A stretch of DNA of 64,000 bases. It comes from Salininema proteolyticum. GTDB lineage: Bacteria; Actinomycetota; Actinomycetes; Mycobacteriales; Micromonosporaceae. The stretch spans positions 4,154,001 through 4,218,000 of the forward strand of contig NZ_JBHUNX010000001.1 in NCBI RefSeq assembly GCF_042685645.1. Reading direction: 5' to 3'. Each line of letters opens with the position of its first letter. Position 1 is the first letter of the stretch. Below, one piece after another: positions 51,527-58,008 of the stretch. Made by a program: the position numbers and the translations under genes. The notes under the pieces were generated by a model, which had not been told where the DNA came from, ran no database searches, and was given only the letters and a program-made list of their open reading frames with translations.

Positions 51527-51952
51527 ATGACGTGTCCTGTATGCGAGCGCGAGCTCGGCCCCAGTGCGGCCAGTGTTGACTTCTGCTCGGAGAGCTGCCA
51601 GGAGATCTGGGCCTCCGGCCGGGTCGGGGCTCCGCGAGCGCGGCTGAGCCGGGAGATGAGCACGGAGGACTTCGACCGTTTCGTGAGCGCCTGGGCGGCC
51701 GAGATGCGGCGGGTAGAATCGAACTTACCTCTATTCACGAGGTTTGAAACAGAGAGGGCTCCGGGGAGGCGTATTCCCCGGAGCCCTCTTTTATCTATGG
51801 ACTTCTATGACCGAAGTTCCTCTCCGATGGCCTCCAAGCACCCCGTAATGGAGAGGTGCAGCCATCGCGCCGACTGGACGCAGGAGATCATCATCCCCGG
51901 AATCGACTTGTCGTCGCCTCCCTCGGCTCGCTCTGCCTGGAGGTCCAGGTAG
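51527..51952 (+). CDS. Zinc-ribbon phage protein, 3' end apparently replaced by a cassette
   Basis: The N-terminal 70 residues look genuine: CPVCERELGPSAASVDFCSE then SCQEIWASGR, a compact zinc ribbon. After residue 68 the frame crosses a perfect hairpin at 51753-51789 with a T-run on this strand and then runs antisense through the next gene for about 150 bases, so the last 60-70 residues are probably accidental. TACAAT (51514-51519) lies just before the ATG at 51527, allowing a leaderless start; ATGs at 51503 and 51518 are alternatives. Confidence 0.5.
   Translation: MTCPVCERELGPSAASVDFCSESCQEIWASGRVGAPRARLSREMSTEDFDRFVSAWAAEMRRVESNLPLFTRFETERAPGRRIPRSPLLSMDFYDRSSSPMASKHPVMERCSHRADWTQEIIIPGIDLSSPPSARSAWRSR
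51731..51750. repeat. Third, diverged copy of the cassette leader repeat
   Basis: CTATTCACGAGGTTTGAAAC resembles CTATTCACTTGATTTGAAAC at 52214-52233 and the version at 53264-53286. It lies just outside the first cassette's hairpin, so the cassette is bracketed by direct repeats. Confidence 0.7.
51753..51789. terminator. Cassette 1 hairpin with GGCGTAT loop
   Basis: AGAGGGCTCCGGGGA (51753-51767) and TCCCCGGAGCCCTCT (51775-51789) form a perfect 15-bp stem with loop GGCGTAT. On the plus strand it is followed by TTTTAT, a standard intrinsic terminator. On the minus strand it lies 16 bases past the stop of the cassette gene. Confidence 0.88.
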
Positions 51953-52203
51953 TGCTCGCAGATGGTCACCAACGTCTGATAGGCGTAGGTGAGATCGATG
52001 GCGGCCACTTGCGCCATTTCCGTCATCGGCTGGTCCTCGATCATGAGGCGGAGCTTGTCCATCTCGTTGACGAGGTTCCCGTCGATGTTGCTGACCCTCT
52101 TGGCGATCGCACTGTAGTCCACCGTCACCGGTAGGCTCTCCACCATCGCTTTGAGGCCCGCAGATGCGGCTGCCAGCGAATCCACTGGGTTGAACTCGGC
52201 CAT
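51805..52203 (-). CDS. Cassette 1 gene: helical prophage protein of unknown function
   Basis: A 132-residue, all-helical acidic protein (SLAAASAGLKAMVESLPVTV; NEMDKLRLMIEDQPMTEMAQ). There is no membrane segment or known domain. GGGGGG lies five bases before the ATG at 52203. It is transcribed against the early operon from its own promoter (52267-52294) through a leader shared with the second cassette, and ends in a hairpin whose loop is also shared. This independent arrangement is typical of prophage moron genes expressed in the lysogen. Confidence 0.7.
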   Translation of the reverse strand: MAEFNPVDSLAAASAGLKAMVESLPVTVDYSAIAKRVSNIDGNLVNEMDKLRLMIEDQPMTEMAQVAAIDLTYAYQTLVTICEHYLDLQAERAEGGDDKSIPGMMISCVQSARWLHLSITGCLEAIGEELRS

Positions 52204-52213
52204 ATCGGCCCCC

Positions 52214-52294
52214 CTATTCACTTGATTTGAAACGTTCCGGGTCGGTTCCCCGCCCCAGTAATATCTATTCTAACAGCATTGAATAGATAATCAA
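52214..52294 (-). promoter_or_regulatory. Cassette 1 promoter and conserved leader
   Basis: On the minus strand TTGATT (52289-52294) and TAGAAT (52267-52272) are 16 bases apart in an AT-rich island. The leader then carries GGGGAACCG and GTTTCAAATCAAGTGAATAG, both nearly identical to the second cassette's leader. Confidence 0.7.
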
Positions 52295-52333
52295 GTGCTT
52301 TGGGGCCCTGAACTGGCCTTTCACTCTTTCGGG

Positions 52334-52762
52334 CTACTTGCGACGGGAGGGCCGGGGAGTCTTGGCGGCCAATACGTCGCGGATCTCGCCGAGGCGGTAG
52401 AGCGCGACGAGGCGGTTGACCTTCCTTTTCGGCCCTTGGACATCCATGCGCCGTCGGCCGACCGCCTCGGGCAGTTCGCCGCGCGACTCGTAGGCGGTCA
52501 GGGTGGAGACCTGGAGGCCGACGCGTTCGGCGATCTCGCGGAGGGTCACCAGCTCGTCGGCGGGGCCGGACAGGTCGCCGGCGCCGGCGCTGAATTCGGC
52601 ATCGACGAAGGCGGCGATCTCGGCGAGGTCGAAGTACTTCGTCCGGCCTTCGGTCTTGGCCTCGCCGGGCCAGCCGTGGCGGGTCGCCCAGTTGTTGACC
52701 ACCGTCGAGCGGGACTTGCCCCAGCGGTCGGCGATGTCCTGATAGGTCACGTAGGTCGTCAT
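52334..52762 (-). CDS. DNA-binding protein with two helix-turn-helix segments
   Basis: A 142-residue protein. The N-terminus (VTYQDIADRWGKSRSTVVNN) and a second segment (VTLREIAERVGLQVSTLTAY) are both HTH-like, with an acidic linker between. The C-terminus is basic. It may be a local regulator. It sits between the two cassettes on the same strand, without their leader, and its start is the ATG at 52762. Confidence 0.7.
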   Translation of the reverse strand: MTTYVTYQDIADRWGKSRSTVVNNWATRHGWPGEAKTEGRTKYFDLAEIAAFVDAEFSAGAGDLSGPADELVTLREIAERVGLQVSTLTAYESRGELPEAVGRRRMDVQGPKRKVNRLVALYRLGEIRDVLAAKTPRPSRRK

Positions 52763-52799
52763 GTCCTCATCCTGGCAGTGGCGGAATCAAGGGAGGGAG

Positions 52800-52828
52800 G
52801 GGCCCAGGGAGGCGTATTCCCTGGGCCC
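52800..52828. terminator. Cassette 2 hairpin with GGCGTAT loop
   Basis: GGGCCCAGGGA (52800-52810) and TCCCTGGGCCC (52818-52828) form a perfect 11-bp stem with the same GGCGTAT loop and closing GGA/TCC as the first cassette, although the rest of the stem differs in sequence. It is 6 bases past the cassette 2 stop. Confidence 0.85.
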
Positions 52829-52834
52829 GTTCAT

Positions 52835-53254
52835 TTACTGTCTCCTGTAGGAGAGGATCGACTCGACTCGCTTATGCGACTCGACGGCCTCTCCGAGTGC
52901 CTCTGTGGCTCCTATGAGGAACGCGAGGGCGGCCTCCCGCTTGTGGAGGTCCCTGTGTCCCTTGTAAGTCGCCCAGAGTCCGGCGGTGACGATCAGGTCG
53001 CACCAGCAGCGCGACACCTCGATGACCGATTTGGCCTGCGGCCTGGAATCGAGATTCCTCGTCAGCCCTTCGAGGTCGGTCGGAACGGCGCGCATCCGGC
53101 GGGCCAGATGCTCGATGTTCCCGGAGTTGACTTCGATGGGCTCCGGCCACCTCTCTCCGGGGATCCACCACTTGAGGTAAGCGAGGATCGCCCCGTAGGC
53201 GATGGCCAGATGGAGGTTGATCTCCACCCGATCCGGTTCGTGCGAGACAGTCAT
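52835..53254 (-). CDS. Cassette 2 gene: helical prophage protein of unknown function
   Basis: A 139-residue, mostly helical protein (INLHLAIAYGAILAYLKWWI; NSGNIEHLARRMRAVPTDLE; EALGEAVESHKRVESIL). It is not obviously homologous to the cassette 1 protein, yet shares its promoter layout, leader and hairpin. No known domain. The ATG at 53254 follows a GGGGGAGA site. Confidence 0.7.
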   Translation of the reverse strand: MTVSHEPDRVEINLHLAIAYGAILAYLKWWIPGERWPEPIEVNSGNIEHLARRMRAVPTDLEGLTRNLDSRPQAKSVIEVSRCWCDLIVTAGLWATYKGHRDLHKREAALAFLIGATEALGEAVESHKRVESILSYRRQ

Positions 53255-53263
53255 TGTCTCCCC

Positions 53264-53348
53264 CTATTCACTTGATTGTTTGAAACACTCCGGAGCGGTT
53301 TCCCGTCCCAGATGTATATAGTTTAACAGCTTGAACTAGATAATACAA
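53264..53348 (-). promoter_or_regulatory. Cassette 2 promoter and conserved leader
   Basis: On the minus strand TTGTAT (53343-53348) and TAAACT (53320-53325) are 17 bases apart. The leader carries GGGAAACCG, TCCGGA and GTTTCAAACAATCAAGTGAA before AGGGGGAGA, matching the cassette 1 leader almost base for base apart from small indels. Confidence 0.7.
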
Positions 53349-53465
53349 GCACCTTTGAACTGGAAATCCACAGTTCATACGATAGAGTGAATCCATCCTT
53401 GAACCCTTTACATCGTTATGGGTTTTAGTTATGCTTGAGGGACAACTGAAGAGGGGAGGTGAAAA

Positions 53466-53666
53466 GTGGCCGATCGCATGGATCAACTGATCACCGCAGC
53501 AGTCCGACAAGGGTTCGCCGTCCGCCAGACGGAACGCGGGGCGTGGGTATGGGTCAAGGACTTCCAGACACTCATCACGAAACGCACCCCGCGCACTCCG
53601 CGCGAATGGATGTACCTGGTCAACGCACTGCGAGGGATGGGTCTGGAGTTCCCAGAAAGCTCCTGA
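53466..53666 (+). CDS. Small phage protein
   Basis: A 66-residue protein from a GTG start with GGGGAGG upstream. DQLITAAVRQGFAVRQTERG and AWVWVKDFQTLITKRTPRTP give a beta-hairpin/helix pattern loosely reminiscent of HicA-like folds, but it lacks the catalytic His pattern, and I do not assign it. A 10-bp hairpin follows at 53675-53700. Confidence 0.6.
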   Translation: MADRMDQLITAAVRQGFAVRQTERGAWVWVKDFQTLITKRTPRTPREWMYLVNALRGMGLEFPESS

Positions 53667-53674
53667 ACCATCCG

Positions 53675-53700
53675 CCCGGAGGCCGGCTTCGGCCTCCGGG
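53675..53700 (+). terminator. Hairpin after the 53466 gene
   Basis: CCCGGAGGCC and GGCCTCCGGG form a perfect 10-bp stem with a 6-base loop. There is no T-tract. Confidence 0.6.
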
Positions 53701-53745
53701 CCCTCCCGCCCCACCTCCCCCAGGACAACGACGAAGGAGAACAGC

Positions 53746-54606
53746 GTGAACCAGCAACGCGAATGGTGGATTCAGGTCACCTACCCCGGCCTGACCGGCC
53801 ACATTGACGACGAGACGGCCGACGAGGCCATGAGCACGCTTCCCGGCCTCGCCCAGGTCCGCACAGGACCGGCGGAGTCGGTCATGCAGTGCAGCATCAC
53901 CGCTGCCGCGCTCGCCGAGGCCATAGCCGAGGCGCTTAAGGCAACCGAGCGGGTCTGGCGCGACCAGCTCGACGGGGAAGGCACCGCCACGGCCGTCCGT
54001 GCGCTCGACCGCGCCGAGCACGACGGCGAGCTTGTCGAGTTCGGGCCGATAAATCTCGTCGGCCTCGCCGGAATCGCCCGCCTCCTCGACGTCTCCCGCC
54101 CGCGCGCCTCGGAGATCGTCAACCTGTTCGGCTTCCCCGACCCCGTCGGCGTCAGCGACAACGGCCGCTACTGGGCCCTGAACGAAGTCATCCGCTGGAA
54201 ACCCACCTGGGAACGCAAACCCGGACGCCCCGGCGCCAAGCGCCCCAAGGCCACGACCGGCAAGACCGGCCGGAGACTGCCCCTCCCCACCGGCGAGGAT
54301 CTCGAAAAGATGGCCGCCGCCATGGGATTCAACGACGCCTTCGCCAAGCTCGCCGAGGAGGGAAAGCTGTCAACAAAGGAGGTCGGCGTCCTCTCCATGT
54401 TCCTCCCCGGCATACGGACGATGACCGTCGGGCAATACCCGCTCATCATTCACGCCGTCCAATACGCCGAGGACGCGCTCGCAGGCGGCGACACCGCCGG
54501 CGCCGAGAGCTGGGCCGACGATATCGCCGCCCACCTCAAAGCGCCGCAGGCCGCGCATCTGATCATGGCCTACCTCCGATACGCCACCGACCAGAAAAGC
54601 GCCTGA
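53746..54606 (+). CDS. Phage protein with helix-turn-helix region
   Basis: A 286-residue protein. The N-terminal 75 residues form a small ferredoxin-like domain (WWIQVTYPGLTGHIDDETAD). A central HTH-like segment (LVGLAGIARLLDVSRPRASE, then VNLFGFPDP) suggests DNA binding. A C-terminal helical region follows a basic linker. Possibly a middle regulator. GAAGGAG precedes the ATG. Confidence 0.7.
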   Translation: MNQQREWWIQVTYPGLTGHIDDETADEAMSTLPGLAQVRTGPAESVMQCSITAAALAEAIAEALKATERVWRDQLDGEGTATAVRALDRAEHDGELVEFGPINLVGLAGIARLLDVSRPRASEIVNLFGFPDPVGVSDNGRYWALNEVIRWKPTWERKPGRPGAKRPKATTGKTGRRLPLPTGEDLEKMAAAMGFNDAFAKLAEEGKLSTKEVGVLSMFLPGIRTMTVGQYPLIIHAVQYAEDALAGGDTAGAESWADDIAAHLKAPQAAHLIMAYLRYATDQKSA

Positions 54607-54634
54607 GCGAAGAGCGGCGAGCGCGATAGGCTAA

Positions 54635-54678
54635 TAGGGGGTTCGTCCTCGTATTTCTGGGGAGGGCGAACCCCCTTT
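54635..54678 (+). terminator. Imperfect terminator hairpin
   Basis: AGGGGGTTCGTCCTC and GGAGGGCGAACCCCCTTT form a long imperfect stem around GTATTTCTG, followed by TTT. It lies about 30 bases past the preceding stop. Confidence 0.7.
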
Positions 54679-54786
54679 CCTGTGAGGATCGTCTCTCAAG
54701 GTTTTCTTTGCCCCGGGCCTTGCCGAATTTGTGCGAACGGCCTAGTTTTAAGATACGGAGTATCACACTACCCACAGCAGACTTCC

Positions 54787-54814
54787 AGCCCCGGGGCCAT
54801 TCACCGGGGCTTTT
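54787..54814 (+). terminator. Terminator or attenuator hairpin with T-run
   Basis: AGCCCCGG (54787-54794) and CCGGGGCT (54804-54811) pair with a 9-base loop and run into TTTT. It lies 23 bases before the 54837 gene, so it may attenuate that gene. Confidence 0.7.
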
Positions 54815-54836
54815 CCCATGTCTGGAGTGGATTCTC

Positions 54837-55076
54837 ATGACCATCGGCATCACCGCCCGGCAGGCCGCCGGCCAGTTCCTCGTCGCACCAAGCACGGTCA
54901 TCACTTGGCACACACGAGGATGGAAAGACCCGCACACGGGCAAGACTCGAAAGGTCGAGCTCGTCGGCTATGACTCCGACGGCGCTCGCCTGTACTTGTG
55001 GGACGACCTCCTCGCCGCCGAACGCGACACCCGGCGCAGCCACCGATCCCGCCGCAAGGCCTGGTGCCCCCAATAA
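54837..55076 (+). CDS. Small helix-turn-helix protein
   Basis: A 79-residue DNA-binding protein. ITARQAAGQFLVAPSTVITW is a MerR/excisionase-type HTH, and VELVGYDSDGARLYLWDDLL is the following wing. GGAG lies nine bases before the ATG. It precedes the methyltransferase by 51 bases. Confidence 0.75.
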   Translation: MTIGITARQAAGQFLVAPSTVITWHTRGWKDPHTGKTRKVELVGYDSDGARLYLWDDLLAAERDTRRSHRSRRKAWCPQ

Positions 55077-55127
55077 CCCCCTCTGGCCTCATCCCCCCTT
55101 TGAGGCCCAACCATTCCTGAAGGAACC

Positions 55128-56090
55128 ATGTCCCCCCTTACCCTCGGTTCACTCTTCAGCGGCTACGGAGGACTCGACCTCGGCATACGCGCCGCCTTCG
55201 GCGACGTACAGCCCTTGTGGCACTCCGAGATCAACTCCAACGCCGCCACCGTCCTCCACCACCACTGGCCCGACATCCCCAACCTCGGCGACATCACCCA
55301 GATCAAATGGCGCAAAGTGCCCCCCGTCGACATCCTCGCCGGCGGCTTCCCCTGCCAGGACCTCTCCACCGCCGGCAAGCGCCGCGGCTTCGACGACGGC
55401 ACCCGCTCGGCCCTGTGGACTTACTACGCCAAAGCCATCAAGAAACTGCGCCCCCGCCTGGTCGTCATCGAAAACGTCAAAGGACTACTCAATGCATCAG
55501 CCCACCTTCGCGCGCTGGGAGACATCCACCCAGACATGGCGACGGACCGACCCCCGACCGCGATCGAGGCAGTCCTCGCCGACCTGGCCGAGCTCGGGTA
55601 CCATGCGCGCTGGCTCTGTCTGGAAGCATCCGAGGCCGGAGCGCCCCACCGGCGAGCGCGCGTCTTCATCGCCGCCACTCCTGCCGACTCCTACCGTGAA
55701 TTTCACGTGCGACCAGTACCTAACCCCGTGGCTGGAGCGCAAGCGCCGCTACCAGGCGGAGGGGAAGAAAGTGCCCTCGACGCCCTTGAGCGTCACGGTA
55801 TTGGGCCTGGCCGCTGGCCTGGACGATTCCGATCTGCTCTTGAGCGGTGGGAGAAGGTCATCGGACGGCCCGCGCCCTACCCCGTCGACCACGACGGCGA
55901 GCGCGACCGTCTCTCCCTCGACATGATCGAGTGGATGATGGGCCTGCCCCGCGGCCACGTCACCGCCGTCCCCGACCTCTCCCGCACCGCCCAGATCGCG
56001 CTCCTCGGCAACGGCGTCGTACCGCAGCAAGCACACCTCGCGCTCGCTGAGCTCTGCGACGACGAGGCATGGATCGGCAGTGACGCTTAG
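55128..56090 (+). CDS. DNA (cytosine-5-)-methyltransferase
   Basis: A 320-residue C5 methyltransferase. It has motif I LFSGYGGLDLGIRAAF, motif IV GGFPCQDLSTAG with the catalytic Cys, motif VI VIENVKGLL, motif VIII HRRARVFI, and motif X GNGVVPQQAH. The target-recognition region (about residues 190-260) is short. No matching restriction gene lies beside it; the HNH protein downstream is of the packaging type. A phage orphan methyltransferase would protect the phage genome from host restriction or regulate its own genes. Confidence 0.93.
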   Translation: MSPLTLGSLFSGYGGLDLGIRAAFGDVQPLWHSEINSNAATVLHHHWPDIPNLGDITQIKWRKVPPVDILAGGFPCQDLSTAGKRRGFDDGTRSALWTYYAKAIKKLRPRLVVIENVKGLLNASAHLRALGDIHPDMATDRPPTAIEAVLADLAELGYHARWLCLEASEAGAPHRRARVFIAATPADSYREFHVRPVPNPVAGAQAPLPGGGEESALDALERHGIGPGRWPGRFRSALERWEKVIGRPAPYPVDHDGERDRLSLDMIEWMMGLPRGHVTAVPDLSRTAQIALLGNGVVPQQAHLALAELCDDEAWIGSDA

Positions 56091-56145
56091 CCCCTGAGAT
56101 AGCCGGAGTACTGCGGGAGCTCCGTCGTCTGGACTGTCACCCTCG

Positions 56146-56232
56146 TCATCGCGCCATGCCAATGACCGCGGCAAATGCGGCGAGCGCGATTATGCCGACG
56201 AACACGCCTCCAACTATCTTGCGCCACAACAT
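56146..56232 (-). CDS. 28-residue membrane peptide
   Basis: A minus-strand micro-gene: MLWRKIVGGVFVGIIALAAF, then eight more residues ending in Arg and TGA. It is a basic start followed by one hydrophobic helix. AAAGGAG lies eight bases before the ATG, the best ribosome-binding site in this part of the window. It is opposite in direction to the surrounding late genes. Function unknown; it could be a small membrane regulator or toxin. Confidence 0.5.
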   Translation of the reverse strand: MLWRKIVGGVFVGIIALAAFAAVIGMAR

Positions 56233-56313
56233 ATGGCGGCTCCTTTCCTGCATTGGAACCTTGACCATATGCCACCGGTCCCGCGAAGGGAATCACCCGA
56301 AAGCGGGGAAGAC

Positions 56314-56817
56314 ATGGCTGCACCATGGCGGACAAGCCCCCTCCCCTCCGGCTGGCGCTCGCAGATCCGCCCCGACATCCTCGCCCGGGACGCCCACCGC
56401 TGCACCTGGAACCGCGGACACGAGGACGGCCTGTGGCCCCGGACCACCGTAAAGAACGCCCCCGCCGGCCTCTACTCACCCGAGGAATACCCGACTGACG
56501 CCGACCATCCCGAACGATGCAGCGCGGTCGCCTCCGACGTCGACCACATCGGCCCGGCCGACGACCACCGACCGGAGAACCTCCGCGCCCTGTGTACCCA
56601 CCACCACCGCAGGCGCACAGGGAGGCAAGGCGCGGCCGCGAGGGCGAAGCTACCGCCGCGCAATCGTCCACGCGAGCGCCATCCAGGACTTGTGGGCGAC
56701 AACGAGACCAGCTCGACCGCGACCAAGCGCAGCGGACACCGGCGCTCACAGGCGGGTTCGGCCCAGGGGTGGGGGATGACCCCCATCTCCGGCCAGGAGC
56801 CTCACGGTAGGGCATAG
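56314..56817 (+). CDS. HNH endonuclease
   Basis: A 167-residue protein with an HNH core: CTWNRGHEDG (first Cys), DVDHIGPADDHRPENLRALC and THHHRRRTGRQG. Phage HNH proteins next to terminase genes assist DNA cleavage during packaging. The C-terminal 50 residues are basic and low-complexity. The ATG at 56314 has GGGGAAG nearby; starts at 56233 or 56269 are also possible. Confidence 0.82.
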   Translation: MAAPWRTSPLPSGWRSQIRPDILARDAHRCTWNRGHEDGLWPRTTVKNAPAGLYSPEEYPTDADHPERCSAVASDVDHIGPADDHRPENLRALCTHHHRRRTGRQGAAARAKLPPRNRPRERHPGLVGDNETSSTATKRSGHRRSQAGSAQGWGMTPISGQEPHGRA

Positions 56818-56966
56818 CACCTCGAAATCTGTACGGGTCTGGGGAAATTCCACACTCGTTAAGACCTTAGACGGGATGCTTAGTCGTCCATTCCGGTAAA
56901 GATTTGAGACTGACTCAGAAGTTGATCAGTCCTACCTTCTATTCCAGATTCCAGGAAATCTACCAC

Positions 56967-57494
56967 TCAAAAAAGAGCAACCTCTCGTGGCGATACCGAC
57001 CATGTGATTGGCGCGGAAGGATCAAGCAGAGATCCCATCGCATTTGATTTAGGATACGGAACGTATCCTCGACTGCCTATGCTTGCGCCAAAGCGGCGAC
57101 TCACGAGGGCTCCATTAAAGAAGATGTCTACTTGAAACGATCTGATGGTTTCGCCTGGAAAGATACCGGACCATCCGCTGTCAGGGTCATGTGGATTCTT
57201 ATCACCGACAGGCTCCATGCCCCACGCCATCGTGAGCGAAACATCTTCTGTGTATACAGCGCACGAATGATGGCCAAATTTTTCGGGCTCTAGACTTCCC
57301 TCCCCACCTCCAATTTGCACATCCACCAACATATCCAGGTTGACGTGATAAGCCGGATAGCCCTGGATATATTCCCATCGGGAAGAGTCTCCGGATTCCA
57401 GAATTCGGTTGATGTCTTGAAGTTTCAACTGAGCCCCTCGGGTGCTGGAAATGATGTCCCTGTTCGGAGTGTCGTAATGAGCCACCCACTCCAC
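56967..57494 (-). CDS. AT-richer prophage gene of unknown function
   Basis: A 175-residue soluble protein with no recognised family (YPAYHVNLDMLVDVQIGGGE; AVYTEDVSLTMAWGMEPVGD; FFNGALVSRRFGASIGSRGY). It reads like a beta-rich domain. The GTG start at 57494 lacks a ribosome-binding site, so it may be leaderless or truncated. Its base composition is clearly less GC-rich than neighbours, and it points against the late genes, both signs of recent acquisition. Confidence 0.6.
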   Translation of the reverse strand: MEWVAHYDTPNRDIISSTRGAQLKLQDINRILESGDSSRWEYIQGYPAYHVNLDMLVDVQIGGGEGSLEPEKFGHHSCAVYTEDVSLTMAWGMEPVGDKNPHDPDSGWSGIFPGETIRSFQVDIFFNGALVSRRFGASIGSRGYVPYPKSNAMGSLLDPSAPITWSVSPREVALF

Positions 57495-57558
57495 AATTTA
57501 CCGGAAACTCGGTTAAGACGGAAGTCTAGCCGCCAATCCCTAAAAAGGAGAGTATGGC

Positions 57559-58008
57559 GTGGCAGGTAATGGACCTCCACCAGGAAAAACACGCCGTCGC
57601 CGCAACCGTGACGAACTCGCCGAGTTCGGCACACAGCTCCACGACGGCACCACCTCCGAGAGCCCGCCGCTCCCCGATTCGTCCCCGTGGTCTCCGCATA
57701 CCCTTGACTGGTATGAGACATGGCGGTCCTCCCCGCAGGCCGCCGCGTTCATCGCCACGGACTGGCAGCGCCTCCACATGATCGCCCTCCTCGTCGAGGA
57801 GCTCCCGAACGCCGATACGCCCGGCAAGCTCACCGGGCTCATGTCGGAGATCCGGATCAATGAGTCCCTGCTCGGCGCGACCCACGTCGACCGGCTGCGC
57901 GCTCGCATGAAGATCGAGCGCCCGAACCAAGGGAGCGGCAAGGAGTTGTCCACAGGGGTTGTGGATATCGCCGAGCGGCGCCGCCGGCGCATGAACGATG
58001 CCTCGTGA
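57559..58008 (+). CDS. Terminase small subunit-like protein
   Basis: A 149-residue protein whose central part (HTLDWYETWRSSPQAAAFIA, TDWQRLHMIALLVEEL, SEIRINESLLGATHVDRLRA) matches the pattern of actinophage small terminase subunits. It would recognise the packaging site and recruit the large subunit. GTG start with AAGGAG eight bases upstream. It overlaps the large subunit by 11 bp. Confidence 0.8.
   Translation: MAGNGPPPGKTRRRRNRDELAEFGTQLHDGTTSESPPLPDSSPWSPHTLDWYETWRSSPQAAAFIATDWQRLHMIALLVEELPNADTPGKLTGLMSEIRINESLLGATHVDRLRARMKIERPNQGSGKELSTGVVDIAERRRRRMNDAS

Noticed and set aside
51226..51738. 170-residue minus-strand gene starting at the third leader repeat
   Set aside because: The start resembles the cassette 1 leader (GTGAATAG), but the body is antisense to two early genes and has the Ser/Arg/Thr-rich look of a shadow frame.
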